DNA of 64,000 bases from Pontibacter rufus (GTDB lineage Bacteria > Bacteroidota > Bacteroidia > Cytophagales > Hymenobacteraceae). Numbering within the stretch: position 1 is the stretch's first letter; each line of letters opens with the position of its first letter. Below, in pieces: positions 1-8,953 of this stretch. The translations under genes and the position numbers were made by a program. Location of the stretch: assembly GCF_015694705.1 (NCBI RefSeq), contig NZ_JADQDR010000004.1, positions 186,001 to 250,000 of the forward strand, given 5' to 3'. The notes beneath the pieces were generated by a model that worked only from the letters and a program-made list of their open reading frames with translations, was not told where the DNA came from and did no database searches.

Positions 1-1741
1 AAACAGACACATCGCTCGGGCCCAGGCCAATAGAAGGCACCGACTCCAGCGGGCTTGTGATGCCCAGGCGGTGCGCATATTTCACTACTGTTTCCCAGCC
101 TATCTTCTCTGTGAGCCGCGCTGTCACCACGTTCACCGACTTGCCCATAGCCCGCCGAAGCGTCATGGGTGCACCCGTATATTCCCAGTCAGCATTGGTG
201 GGCGACCAGCTCTTCTTCTCCCCTTTTTCCTCATAATTGATGGTAATGCGCTGGTCCACGATTTTGTCGCAGGGCGAATAACCATTGTCGATGGCGGCCA
301 CGTACACAAAGGGTTTAAAGGTAGAGCCCGGCTGCCGGTGCGCCTGCTTTACGTGGTCGTACTTAAAGTATTTAAAATTGATGCCGCCTACCCAGGCTTT
401 GATGTGACCGGTGAAAGGGTCCATCGTCATCATGCCGCCATGCAGAAAGTGCTTGTAATACGCCAGTGAATCCAGCGGGCTCATCACCACCCGTTTTTCG
501 AGCGAGTCGTTGTCCCAGGTAAACACCTTCATTTCGTGCGGCGTGTTCAACTCCCGGTTGATGGCCGCCGTGTCGTTGCCATACTTTTCTTTCAGGCGAT
601 GATAGTATGCCGTGCGCTTAATGGTTTCTTCGATAAAGCCCGGAATCTCGTTGTTATCTTCGTCAACCCATGGGTTGCGGCCTTTCCAGTGGTTATCGAA
701 ACGGCGTTGTAGGGTGCGCATCTGCTTTTCCATGGCTTCCTCGGCATACTTCTGCATGCGCGAATCTATCGTCGTATAAATCTTCAGGCCATCGCGGTAC
801 AGGTCGTATCCATTTTGTTTGCACCACTCGTTCAGGTATTCCGCCACCGCGCCCCTGAAATAGGTAGCCGGCCCTTCGTAATGCGATTCTACCTTGTAAT
901 TAAGCTCTAGCGGCAGCTTTTGAAGCGAGTCGGCTTCGGCTTGGGTGATGTACTTATACTTGGCCATCTGGGCCAGCACCGTATTGCGGCGGCGCGTAGA
1001 ATTTTTGGGGTTATACCTGGGGCTGTAGTAAGTGGGCGCTTTCAGAAGGCCTACCAGCACCGCTGCCTGCTCTGTTTTCAGGCTGTCGGGCGACGTATGG
1101 AAAAACGTTTTGGAAGCTACTTTTATGCCGAAAGAGTTAGATCCAAAATCCACGGTGTTCAGGTACATAGCCAGGATTTCGTCTTTGGTATAGCGTTGCT
1201 CCAGTTTGATGGCCGTGAGCCATTCTTTGGTTTTGGAGATGATGATGTCTGCTACCGGAATGTGCCCCAGCAGGCCCTGTGAGTTATCTGTACGGGTTTT
1301 GTAGAGGTTCTTGGCCAGCTGTTGCGTAATGGTACTCGCCCCGCGCGCATCGCCCTGCAAACTACCGTATACCGCCGAAACAATGGCGGCCGGGTCAATG
1401 CCGGAGTGTTCGTAAAAGCGCACGTCTTCGGTGGCCACCAGCGCATTTATCAGCTTTGGCGACATTTTCCTGAACGGCACCGGGCTGCGGTTTTCCTCAA
1501 AATACTTGCCTATCAGCTGTCCGTCAGAAGTATAAAGTTCCGACGCCTGATCAGTGCGCGGGTTCTCCAGCCGGTCCAGGCTGGGCGAGGCACCAAACAG
1601 GTACAAAAAGTTGTATTCTACACTTACCAGGTATAGCACAACCAGGGAAAAGCCCAGAAGAAATGCCTTCCAGACGAAGCTGATAACACTGCTATACATG
1701 GATTTCTGGGGTACTGCTATTGTTTCTTGCTCTTGCGGCAT
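1..1741 (-). CDS. Class A penicillin-binding protein (PBP1A type), C-terminus off the window
   Basis: Bifunctional peptidoglycan glycosyltransferase/transpeptidase at the cytoplasmic membrane. Translating the minus strand from the ATG at 1741-1739 gives about 580 residues without a stop before the window edge. One N-terminal membrane segment (about residues 15-40) is followed by a GT51 glycosyltransferase domain with the ATED motif and the segment ASTITQQLAKN. A transpeptidase domain follows, with the acylation serine in GSTFKP (Ser about 473) and the second motif KSVN. The KTG motif and the C-terminus lie beyond base 1. Gene order upstream is divergent to a hypothetical gene at 1934. An in-frame ATG about 14 codons downstream is an alternative start. 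The family assignment is firm; which PBP1 paralogue it is cannot be decided. Confidence 0.93.
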   Translation of the reverse strand, partial: MPQEQETIAVPQKSMYSSVISFVWKAFLLGFSLVVLYLVSVEYNFLYLFGASPSLDRLENPRTDQASELYTSDGQLIGKYFEENRSPVPFRKMSPKLINALVATEDVRFYEHSGIDPAAIVSAVYGSLQGDARGASTITQQLAKNLYKTRTDNSQGLLGHIPVADIIISKTKEWLTAIKLEQRYTKDEILAMYLNTVDFGSNSFGIKVASKTFFHTSPDSLKTEQAAVLVGLLKAPTYYSPRYNPKNSTRRRNTVLAQMAKYKYITQAEADSLQKLPLELNYKVESHYEGPATYFRGAVAEYLNEWCKQNGYDLYRDGLKIYTTIDSRMQKYAEEAMEKQMRTLQRRFDNHWKGRNPWVDEDNNEIPGFIEETIKRTAYYHRLKEKYGNDTAAINRELNTPHEMKVFTWDNDSLEKRVVMSPLDSLAYYKHFLHGGMMTMDPFTGHIKAWVGGINFKYFKYDHVKQAHRQPGSTFKPFVYVAAIDNGYSPCDKIVDQRITINYEEKGEKKSWSPTNADWEYTGAPMTLRRAMGKSVNVVTARLTEKIGWETVVKYAHRLGITSPLESVPSIGLGPSDVSV

Positions 1742-1933
1742 GGTGTTCAAACAGAGAAAGGCTTCATAAAATTCCCGATTACTTCTGATTCAAAACGGTT
1801 GCAAATATACCTGAAGTATACCACTTATGATGTTTAAACCTCATAAAACTTGGTGAACCGTGCGTGCGCACCGCCATACTTTGTACAGCTCTGCCTATCT
1901 TTACCCAAACTTTATACTTCGCTTTTCGGCCAC

Positions 1934-2434
1934 ATGCATTATACTTTACAACAGGCGCTGGAGAAACTATCGGGACTGCCACTCACCAAAACCACACGGC
2001 GGGAGCTGGTACAATACTTCCATTTTGGCAAAACGCACTATACCACACCACAGGGGCTGGTGCTGGATGTAGGAGAACTGACGCTGGCCGTAAACTGCCC
2101 CTGGCAGTTGCAGCAGCCCGGCAGCGACCACATCAGGCACAGCGATGTGTTTATCCGCCGGCGCGAAGCCGGCCTGCCCACGCCGGTATGGGACTGGAAA
2201 GTGCCCGGCAGCAGCCTGCGCGACCAACGCCTGCAGGAGCTCACAAACAAAGCCGAAGCGCTGGTTGTGTTGGGCGCCGAGTCGCAACAGCACTGCGGGT
2301 TTATACTTCATTTTGCCAACCATTGCCAGCTTACCGTATCTCCTGATCCGGCCCAGCCCGTTGCGGAATACTGGCAACTCTTCAGCAATACCGATGATTT
2401 TACGTTTGCTGCCGGCGCCGACAGTATAATGTAA
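1934..2434 (+). CDS. Hypothetical protein, about 166 aa
   Basis: Soluble protein with no signal peptide or membrane segment, function unknown. The frame is open from 1850, but the ATG at 1934 (MHYTLQQALEKL) follows a promoter-like TACTTTG near 1877 and gives a compact protein. The N-terminus is helical, and the middle section has the pattern GELTLAVNCPWQL, which resembles small bacterial proteins of unknown function. A longer reading frame runs antisense over it but looks like a shadow. It lies 51-63 bases upstream of the methyltransferase on the same strand, so co-transcription is likely. I do not recognise a specific family. Confidence 0.6.
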   Translation: MHYTLQQALEKLSGLPLTKTTRRELVQYFHFGKTHYTTPQGLVLDVGELTLAVNCPWQLQQPGSDHIRHSDVFIRRREAGLPTPVWDWKVPGSSLRDQRLQELTNKAEALVVLGAESQQHCGFILHFANHCQLTVSPDPAQPVAEYWQLFSNTDDFTFAAGADSIM

Positions 2435-2485
2435 GCGCAGCACGGCAACCTTTGCAGCAGCAGCATAGTATGGCCAGAGTATACT

Positions 2486-3280
2486 TTGCTGCTGCCCTTG
2501 AACTTTCGCCTGCAACTTTTCGAGTTTGAAGACCTGCCCTGGTTTCCGCACATTATCCGGCAGGGTATGCTCGACTTTCTGCGCTTCATGATTTCGAAGC
2601 TGGATGCTTACGAGGCAGCTCTTCCGCTGCTGCAGGAACTCCTCGACCGCACAAACCAGCGCCACATTACCGACCTGTGCTCCGGGGCCGGTGGTGGCAT
2701 AGCAGGCATACAGCAGGCCCTGAGCCGCCGCATGGGCAGTCCTGTTCATGTTACGCTCTCCGACCTGTATCCCAACCTGCAGGCCTATACTTATTTACAA
2801 AAGCAGTCGGACGGCGCACTCGATTTTATTCCAACACCCGTAAATGCCGCCGCTGTGCCGGAAAGTATTACGGGCGTGCGCACCATCTTTTCTTCTTTCC
2901 ATCATTTTCCGCCGCCGGTGGCCAGGGCTATATTGCAGGATGCCGCGGATAAGCGCGCTGCGATAAGCGTATTTGAAGGAGCTGACAAAAGCTGGTTAGA
3001 GCTGCTGCTGTTGTGGTTTGCGTTTCCGCTGGTTATACTTGTAGTTACGCCCTTTATCCGTCCATTCAGCCTAAGCAGGTTATTTTTCACGTACATCATT
3101 CCGCTTATTCCGCTGGGTATTCTCTGGGATGGCACCGTATCGCTGCTGCGGATTTATACCCCCGGCATGCTGCAACAAATGGTTTCCGAAATTAAGACAG
3201 AAAATTATACCTGGCGCGCAGGCAAAGCCGGAACAAGGCCTGGCAAGTATGTCATCTACCTTATCGGATATCCTGGTTAA
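2486..3280 (+). CDS. Class I SAM-dependent methyltransferase with C-terminal membrane segments
   Basis: Predicted S-adenosylmethionine-dependent methyltransferase of unknown substrate. The SAM-binding motif I is DLCSGAGGG, at about residues 63-71. An acidic motif II (LSDLYPN) follows about 25 residues later, and a motif IV-like segment SSFHHFPPP lies further on. The C-terminal third is hydrophobic (residues about 170-215), with two likely membrane-associated helices and the conserved-looking segment IPLGILWDG. No ATG fits the N-terminus: candidate starts are TTG at 2486 or TTG at 2498, just before NFRLQLFEFEDLPWFP. The next downstream gene is a UbiA-type prenyltransferase, so a lipid or quinone-like substrate is possible, but that is inference. 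Confidence 0.78.
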   Translation: MLLPLNFRLQLFEFEDLPWFPHIIRQGMLDFLRFMISKLDAYEAALPLLQELLDRTNQRHITDLCSGAGGGIAGIQQALSRRMGSPVHVTLSDLYPNLQAYTYLQKQSDGALDFIPTPVNAAAVPESITGVRTIFSSFHHFPPPVARAILQDAADKRAAISVFEGADKSWLELLLLWFAFPLVILVVTPFIRPFSLSRLFFTYIIPLIPLGILWDGTVSLLRIYTPGMLQQMVSEIKTENYTWRAGKAGTRPGKYVIYLIGYPG

Positions 3281-3432
3281 TTTTGAATGAGTGAATGAGT
3301 GAATCAATTTTTGAGTAATTTGAACCAGCCATACAAGTATAAACCAGGTATCCAAGTATAAACAATGCTGATTGCATAAGCTTCTCTCCCCTATGAAACC
3401 ATTGAGGCCAAATCATACTTGCTAGCCGCTCC

Positions 3433-4311
3433 ATGAACCGCTACCGCACCGCGCTGACACTGATGCGCATTCCGTTCTCCATCTACCTGATGCCGCTGTT
3501 CTGGTTTGCGCTGAGCACGCTGGCCGCATTTGATGTGTGGCGGGCGCTGGCCGTCTTTGTTATACTTCACCTGCTGGTGTACCCGGCCAGCAATGGCTAC
3601 AACTCTTATTACGACCGCGACGAGGGCAGCATTGGCGGCCTGAAACAACCACCGAAAGTAACGCAGCAGCTCCTGCACCTGGTCTGGCTGTTTGATGTAC
3701 TGGCCGTGGCACTCAGTCTACTGCTCTCGCCGCTTTTTGCCGCCTTGGTGCTGCTGTACCTGCTCATTTCCAAAGCTTATAGTTACAGCGGCATCCGCCT
3801 GAAGAAGTATGCCATTCTGAGTACCGTGGTGGTAACGTTTTTCCAGGGAGCGTTTACGTACGGGATGGTGCAGGTGGGCATTGGACTTACAGCGCAGGAG
3901 GTGCTGCAAACGCCGAACCTGTGGTTTGCGCTGGTGAGTACGCTTTTTCTCTGCGGCTCTTATCCCCTCACCCAGATTTACCAGCATAACGAAGACAGGC
4001 GCCGCGGCGACCGTACTTTGAGCCTGTTGCTGGGTATTAAAGGCACCTATTTATTTGCTGCTGTGAGCCTGGCTGCCGGCGCTGGCCTGCTGCTCTGGCT
4101 GTACTTCAGCATGCACCAGGTGCGCAACATCTTTATTTTCCTCATCTGCACAGCGCCTATTTTATACTTCTTCTCGGGTTGGGTATTGCGGGCACAGCGC
4201 GACATGCGGGCAGTGAACTATGACAATACGATGCAGATGAATAAAATTTCCTCCATTTGCATCAGCATAGCCTTTATTACCATAACAATGTTACGGTTTC
4301 TGACTGATTAA
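3433..4311 (+). CDS. UbiA-family prenyltransferase
   Basis: Integral membrane aromatic prenyltransferase, 292 residues with eight or nine hydrophobic helices. The first Asp-rich motif is NGYNSYYDRDEG (about residues 54-65) and the second is YQHNEDRRRGDRT (about residues 183-195). Both bind Mg-diphosphate in this superfamily. MenA, UbiA and chlorophyll/haem O synthases all belong here. The substrate cannot be assigned from sequence alone. The cluster lacks men or ubi genes, but has a methyltransferase upstream and a small membrane protein downstream. The TATACTT word occurs twice inside the gene (as GTT-ATA-CTT and TTA-TAC-TTC). A tandem octamer-like stretch (TGAATGAG) precedes it between 3285 and 3305. 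Confidence 0.85.
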   Translation: MNRYRTALTLMRIPFSIYLMPLFWFALSTLAAFDVWRALAVFVILHLLVYPASNGYNSYYDRDEGSIGGLKQPPKVTQQLLHLVWLFDVLAVALSLLLSPLFAALVLLYLLISKAYSYSGIRLKKYAILSTVVVTFFQGAFTYGMVQVGIGLTAQEVLQTPNLWFALVSTLFLCGSYPLTQIYQHNEDRRRGDRTLSLLLGIKGTYLFAAVSLAAGAGLLLWLYFSMHQVRNIFIFLICTAPILYFFSGWVLRAQRDMRAVNYDNTMQMNKISSICISIAFITITMLRFLTD

Positions 4312-4358
4312 AACGTTGCTGCCTGTTTGCGTATACAGGTAAAATACCGAATTCGCCT

Positions 4359-4832
4359 ATGAAATTCCTTGACGTTATACTGGCCAGCATTGCCGGCACA
4401 ACCGCCATGACTGCTTTTTTATACTTGCTCACGTACGCCACGCACCGCGTCATGAAAGTCATTAAAATACTGGGCACCATGCTGCTGTTCCGTACGCAGC
4501 CAGATGGCGGTCTCTCTGATGCCTTCAGTACAAAGGTGGTGGGCACTCTTGCGCATTACAGTGTAGGGGCTTTTTTTGCGGTGATGTATCTGGCACTATG
4601 GGATTCTGAAGTTGGCCTGATTTCCGCTTCCTGGTCGCTGCTATTTGGGCTGGCAAATGGAATTGTGGGTATGTTTGCCTGGTATTTCTTTTTCCTGGTG
4701 CATCCCAGGCCGCCCATCATCAGGCTAAAAACATACCTGCTCACGCTCATTGTCGCGCATATGGTTTTCGCCTTTGTTACGTTTTATACTTACTACCTTA
4801 TTTCGCTGCCGGGCTACACCTTTTGGCAATAA
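4359..4832 (+). CDS. Small integral membrane protein, function unknown
   Basis: 157 residues with four predicted membrane helices (about residues 5-25, 60-85, 88-112 and 127-150). A short charged loop sits between helices 1 and 2. There is no recognisable catalytic motif. It starts 47 bases after the UbiA gene and may be in the same transcription unit, which ends at the strong hairpin at 4888-4927. Similar small four-helix proteins are common in Bacteroidota genomes without known function. Confidence 0.7.
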   Translation: MKFLDVILASIAGTTAMTAFLYLLTYATHRVMKVIKILGTMLLFRTQPDGGLSDAFSTKVVGTLAHYSVGAFFAVMYLALWDSEVGLISASWSLLFGLANGIVGMFAWYFFFLVHPRPPIIRLKTYLLTLIVAHMVFAFVTFYTYYLISLPGYTFWQ

Positions 4833-4887
4833 GCATAAGGCAAAATCAAATCTGTAGCCGGAAACAAAGAATACAGCATACCAACAT

Positions 4888-4927
4888 AAAAGCGGCCCGC
4901 ATACCATAAGGCAAGTGGGCCGCTTTT
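4888..4927. terminator. Bidirectional rho-independent terminator
   Basis: An 11-base perfect stem (AAAAGCGGCCC at 4888-4898, GGGCCGCTTTT at 4917-4927) has A-runs on one side and T-runs on the other. It lies between the convergent membrane-protein gene and rho and can serve both. Confidence 0.88.
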
Positions 4928-4950
4928 GTAGCTTAGGCTGAAGTATAAGC

Positions 4951-6762
4951 TTAACCGTTCATCGAAATCAGGAACTCTTCGTTGCTCTTCGTGCCCGTCA
5001 TTTTGTCTTTCAGGAATTCCATGGCTTCCACGGAGTTCATGTCGGACATATACTTGCGCAGGATCCAGATGCGGTTTAGTTCGTCGCGATCCATCAGCAG
5101 GTCTTCGCGGCGTGTACCGGAAGCAGGCACGTCGATGGCCGGGTAGATTCTTCTGTTGGACAGTTTACGATCCAGCTGAAGCTCCATGTTACCGGTTCCC
5201 TTGAATTCCTCGAAGATAACCTCGTCCATTTTAGAACCCGTGTCTATCAGCGCAGTAGCAATGATGGTAAGCGATCCGCCATTTTCTACGTTACGGGCGG
5301 CACCGAAAAAGCGCTTTGGCTTGTGCAGCGCATTGGCATCCACACCACCTGACAGAATCTTGCCTGATGACGGAACCACGGTGTTATAAGCACGCGCCAG
5401 ACGCGTGATGGAGTCAAGCAGAATCACCACGTCGTGGCCACACTCTACCATGCGCTTTGCTTTGTCGAGCACAATGCTTGCTACTTTCACGTGGCGGTCA
5501 GCCGTTTCATCGAACGTAGAGGCTATCACTTCTGCATTTACGCTGCGTGCCATGTCTGTTACTTCTTCCGGACGCTCGTCTATCAGCAGGATCATCAGGT
5601 ATACTTCAGGATGGTTTTCGGAAATAGCGTTGGCTATCTCTTTCAGCAACACAGTTTTACCTGTTTTCGGCTGTGCCACAATCATACCGCGCTGGCCTTT
5701 ACCGATAGGGGCAAACAAATCCAGGATGCGGGTAGACATCTGGTTCGGGCGGGTTGTCAGTTTTAAACGCTCTTCCGGAAACAGTGGTGTCAGGTGCTGG
5801 AACGGAATACGATCGCGGATTTCTTCGGTGGTACGGCCGTTTACGGTTTCCACTTTCAGCAGGGCAAAATACTTCTCGCCTTCTTTTGGCGGGCGTATCT
5901 GGCCTTTTACCGTGTCGCCGGTTTTTAAACCAAACAGCTTTATCTGCGACGGCGACACATAGATATCGTCCGGGCTGGCCAGGTAGTTATAATGCGTGGA
6001 GCGCAGGAAGCCGTAGCCGTCCTGCATCAGTTCCAGCACACCTTCGTTTAGTATTATTCCGTCAAACTCTTTAAAGTTGTTGCTGCTCACATTGGGCTGG
6101 TTGCTGCGGCGCGGGTTGCTGTCGCTGCGGTTATCTGCACGGTTGCTCGTATCGTTCCGGCTATTATTGTCGCTGCGGTTGTTGTTAAAATCGCGCGGCT
6201 CACGGTCGTTTGTGCGCTCGGCGCGGTTTTCCCGGTTATCGGAACGCTCGGTGCGGCCGTCCTTATTGTCGGAGCGCTCTGAACGGTTTTCGCGAGCATC
6301 ATTCCGGTCGCTGTTGCTGCGCTCGGGGCGGCTGTCATTTTGCTGGTCGCGCCCGTCAGAGGGGCCTTGCCGGCGCAGGGTACGTTCCCTGGGCTGCTGG
6401 ATTTGCGGGCCATGATCCTTCTTTGGCCTTGTCTGCACCAATGTTTCGGCAGCAAGCTGGGCGGTGGCCGCGTGTTCGCGCGGCCTTCTGGCCGGGGCAG
6501 CAGCCACAGCCTCTTCTACAGGTGCTTCAATGGCAACAGGAGTTGCACTCTCCTCAGCTTCAACAGCGGCAGGTGGGGCAGCAGGGGCAGGCGACTTGAA
6601 CTTTTTGGCTACTTTGTCGGGAGGGGTAACGGCTTGCTGATCCAGTATCTTGTATATCAAATCCTGTTTGCTAAGTTTCTTAAAGTTCTTAACACCCAGG
6701 TCTTCAGCAATTTCTTTGAGTTCTGAAAGAAGCCGATCTTTCAATTCTTCAATATTATACAT
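4951..6762 (-). CDS. rho: Transcription termination factor Rho with long disordered insertion
   Basis: Hexameric RNA-dependent ATPase helicase that ends transcription. Residues 1-45 form the Rho N-terminal helical domain. Residues about 50-235 are low-complexity and disordered, first Ala/Pro/Glu-rich and then Arg/Asn/Asp/Ser-rich with repeats of the type [12 protein letters not shown]. The cold-shock-like primary RNA-binding domain covers about 235-310 and contains DGYGFLRS. The ATPase core has Walker A QPKTGKT near residue 366 and Walker B VVILLDS near residue 449. At 603 residues it is about 180 longer than E. coli Rho, and the excess is the insertion. Insertions of this kind are known in Bacteroidota Rho proteins. 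It is divergent from serS across a 285-base AT-rich intergenic region. Confidence 0.96.
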   Translation of the reverse strand: MYNIEELKDRLLSELKEIAEDLGVKNFKKLSKQDLIYKILDQQAVTPPDKVAKKFKSPAPAAPPAAVEAEESATPVAIEAPVEEAVAAAPARRPREHAATAQLAAETLVQTRPKKDHGPQIQQPRERTLRRQGPSDGRDQQNDSRPERSNSDRNDARENRSERSDNKDGRTERSDNRENRAERTNDREPRDFNNNRSDNNSRNDTSNRADNRSDSNPRRSNQPNVSSNNFKEFDGIILNEGVLELMQDGYGFLRSTHYNYLASPDDIYVSPSQIKLFGLKTGDTVKGQIRPPKEGEKYFALLKVETVNGRTTEEIRDRIPFQHLTPLFPEERLKLTTRPNQMSTRILDLFAPIGKGQRGMIVAQPKTGKTVLLKEIANAISENHPEVYLMILLIDERPEEVTDMARSVNAEVIASTFDETADRHVKVASIVLDKAKRMVECGHDVVILLDSITRLARAYNTVVPSSGKILSGGVDANALHKPKRFFGAARNVENGGSLTIIATALIDTGSKMDEVIFEEFKGTGNMELQLDRKLSNRRIYPAIDVPASGTRREDLLMDRDELNRIWILRKYMSDMNSVEAMEFLKDKMTGTKSNEEFLISMNG

Positions 6763-7017
6763 AAATATTTTTATGGTCGTTAACTTAACTTACCAGATAC
6801 GCAAATGCGTATGAAGCGAGAAAATGTGTTTTTTAAATCAGGAAAAAGAATAGGTTGTGATAGAGTTTGTGAGGCATAGGAAAAGCGCCTTCTCCAATTG
6901 TACTGCAATGTTATTGCAATGCCCTTTAATTAACAAATATTACCGAGCATTTAGCAAAAAAAGTTTCAGTTTTAGCTTAAAAGATTCTCCAAATGCCGCA
7001 TACTGCTCAAAAAAGTA

Positions 7018-7025
7018 TATTTTTG
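7018..7025 (+). promoter_or_regulatory. Predicted -7 element for serS
   Basis: TATTTTTG matches the Bacteroidota TAnnTTTG consensus and lies 22 bases before the serS ATG. The rest of the 6763-7047 region between rho and serS is AT-rich and holds no gene. No Shine-Dalgarno sequence is visible. Confidence 0.6.
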
Positions 7026-7047
7026 TGCTTCTATTTAACCACAAAGT

Positions 7048-8322
7048 ATGCTACAGCTAACAGTTTTAAGAGAGCAAACCGATCAGGTAGTGGCCGGTCT
7101 GACTAAAAGAAACTATAAAAATGCAGCCCGGGAAGTCGCCGGTTTGCTGCAGCTTGATCAGCAGCGCCGCCAGGTACAAAACGAGCACGACGAACTTCAG
7201 AGCAAAGCCAATAACATTTCCAAAGAAATAGGCATGCTGCTCAAAAACGGTGAAAGAGAGAAAGCCGAGGCTTATAAAGCTGAAACAGCGGTACTTAAGC
7301 AGCAGACAAAAACTTTAGCAGAGCAGCTTTCCGCTATCGAAGATACGATGCAGCAGGCCTTGTACAAGCTGCCCAACATACCGCACGAGAGCGTGCCTGC
7401 AGGTAGAACAGCAGAAGACAATGAAATAGTTCTGCAACACGGCGAAATTCCGCAATTGAGCGAAGGGGCGCTGCCGCACTGGGAACTGATTCAGAAGTAT
7501 GACATCATTGATTTTGAGCTCGGCAATAAAATAACCGGCGCCGGCTTTCCTGTTTATAAAAAGCAGGGTGCCCGTTTGCAGCGTGCGCTCATCAACTTTT
7601 TCCTGGATGAGGCCATTAAAGCAGGCTACATGGAAGTGCAGCCCCCTATCCTGGTAAACGAGGCCTCCGGCTACGGCACCGGCCAGTTGCCCGACAAAGA
7701 CGGCCAGATGTACCATGCCACAGCCGACGACCTGTACCTGATTCCTACCGCTGAAGTGCCTATTACGAACCTGTACCGCGATGTGATAGTGCCTGTAGCG
7801 GAACTACCCATCAAAAATGCAGGCCACACGCCGTGTTTCCGCAGAGAAGCAGGCTCGTGGGGCGCCGATGTGCGGGGCCTAAACCGCCTGCACCAGTTCG
7901 ACAAGGTGGAAATCGTACAGATTACCTTACCGGAAAAATCCTATGAAACGCTGGAGCAGATGAGCAGCTATATTCAAAGCCTGTTGCAGAAGCTGGAGCT
8001 GCCTTACCGTGTGCTGCGCCTGTGTGGCGGCGATATGAGTTTTACCTCTGCCCTCACCTACGACATGGAAGTATATTCTGCCGCCCAGGGCCGCTGGCTG
8101 GAAGTTAGTTCTGCCAGTAATTTTGAAACGTACCAGGCCAGCCGCCTCAAGCTGCGCTATAAAACAGAATCCGGTAAAACACAGTTGCTGCATACTTTAA
8201 ACGGCAGCGCCCTGGCCCTGCCCCGCATTGTAGCGGCTATACTTGAAAATAACCAGACACCGGACGGCATCAACATGCCGAAGGTCCTGCATCCGTATCT
8301 GGGCTTTGAGAAGATTGGTTAA
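7048..8322 (+). CDS. serS: Seryl-tRNA synthetase
   Basis: Class II aminoacyl-tRNA synthetase charging tRNA-Ser, 424 residues, the usual length. Residues 1-110 form the long antiparallel coiled-coil arm that holds the tRNA. The catalytic core follows, with motif 2 around CFRREAGSWGADVRGLNRLHQFDKVE and motif 3 around NGSALALPRIVAAILENNQ. The start at 7048 gives the conserved N-terminus MLQLTVLRE. The stop codon TAA is part of the recurring sequence TTAATGTGCTAAT (see findings). The gene stands alone and ends at the hairpin at 8367-8393. Confidence 0.97.
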   Translation: MLQLTVLREQTDQVVAGLTKRNYKNAAREVAGLLQLDQQRRQVQNEHDELQSKANNISKEIGMLLKNGEREKAEAYKAETAVLKQQTKTLAEQLSAIEDTMQQALYKLPNIPHESVPAGRTAEDNEIVLQHGEIPQLSEGALPHWELIQKYDIIDFELGNKITGAGFPVYKKQGARLQRALINFFLDEAIKAGYMEVQPPILVNEASGYGTGQLPDKDGQMYHATADDLYLIPTAEVPITNLYRDVIVPVAELPIKNAGHTPCFRREAGSWGADVRGLNRLHQFDKVEIVQITLPEKSYETLEQMSSYIQSLLQKLELPYRVLRLCGGDMSFTSALTYDMEVYSAAQGRWLEVSSASNFETYQASRLKLRYKTESGKTQLLHTLNGSALALPRIVAAILENNQTPDGINMPKVLHPYLGFEKIG

Positions 8323-8366
8323 TGTGCTAATGGGTTAATTGAGGATAATTCTTCACACAATAATAC

Positions 8367-8393
8367 AGCCGCTGAGTTTATACTTCAGCGGCT
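8367..8393 (+). terminator. Rho-independent terminator after serS
   Basis: AGCCGCTGA (8367-8375) pairs with TCAGCGGCT (8385-8393), and a T-rich tract follows. The nine-base loop is GTTTATACT, so it contains most of the TATACTT word. The remaining sequence to 8520 holds no gene. Confidence 0.8.
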
Positions 8394-8520
8394 ATTTTGT
8401 TTTTGTAAGATTGAGGAAAACTTACCTGCACAGTAGGAGAAGCAAATTATTGCGCCTCAGCGGAGATACGTTAAGGCTGTACAGGTACTCTCGCTGACAC
8501 CAGGTGATATTTAACCGCTC

Positions 8521-8919
8521 TCATCCAAACTGTTCCAAGTGCGCCTGGAACTGGTTCTGGAGCTTATACTTCTTGATTAGGATTTTAGGCTCATCCATAT
8601 TTCCCGGCGTCAGGTGTTTCGTTTGCAGCAATTTCAGCAGTGCTTCCTGCTCATTTTCAGCGTCGGCTATACTTGCATAATCTTCCAGAAATTCCTGCGT
8701 CAGCGATAGTTTATTTTTCCGGATGCTCATGAAGTTAACCGACATCAGCTTCTCAAACCCCTGCTCCAGCTCTTGCAGCGTAAATACCGTTCCATCTATG
8801 GCATCGGCCATCAGCAATACATCCTGCAAAGTTGTGCCGCCTTCACCACCGGTTGCCAACAGCAATGCTTCCAACAATTGCGCATCTGTTTCCTGCCAGT
8901 TTAAGTTATATTTTGCCAT
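8521..8919 (-). CDS. Hypothetical protein, about 132 aa
   Basis: Small acidic, helix-rich soluble protein of unknown function. It contains the segment GGTTLQDVLLMADAIDGTVFTLQELEQGF, which looks like a two-helix, perhaps winged-helix-like, module. The start ATG at 8919 (MAKYNLNWQETD) is preferred over the ATG at 8949. The extra ten codons come from a degenerate intergenic word repeat (GAAATTTGG type) that also forms the end of the upstream gene. It lies 34 bases after the GT9 gene on the same strand and is probably co-transcribed with it. No domain is recognised with confidence. Confidence 0.65.
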   Translation of the reverse strand: MAKYNLNWQETDAQLLEALLLATGGEGGTTLQDVLLMADAIDGTVFTLQELEQGFEKLMSVNFMSIRKNKLSLTQEFLEDYASIADAENEQEALLKLLQTKHLTPGNMDEPKILIKKYKLQNQFQAHLEQFG

Positions 8920-8953
8920 CTTCACCTCTCCTTCTTTCCAAATTTCCATATCT

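Noticed and set aside
1967..2749. 260-codon open frame antisense to the 1934 and 2486 genes
   Set aside because: No recognisable family or start signal; the plus-strand frames have a SAM-binding motif and consistent spacing.
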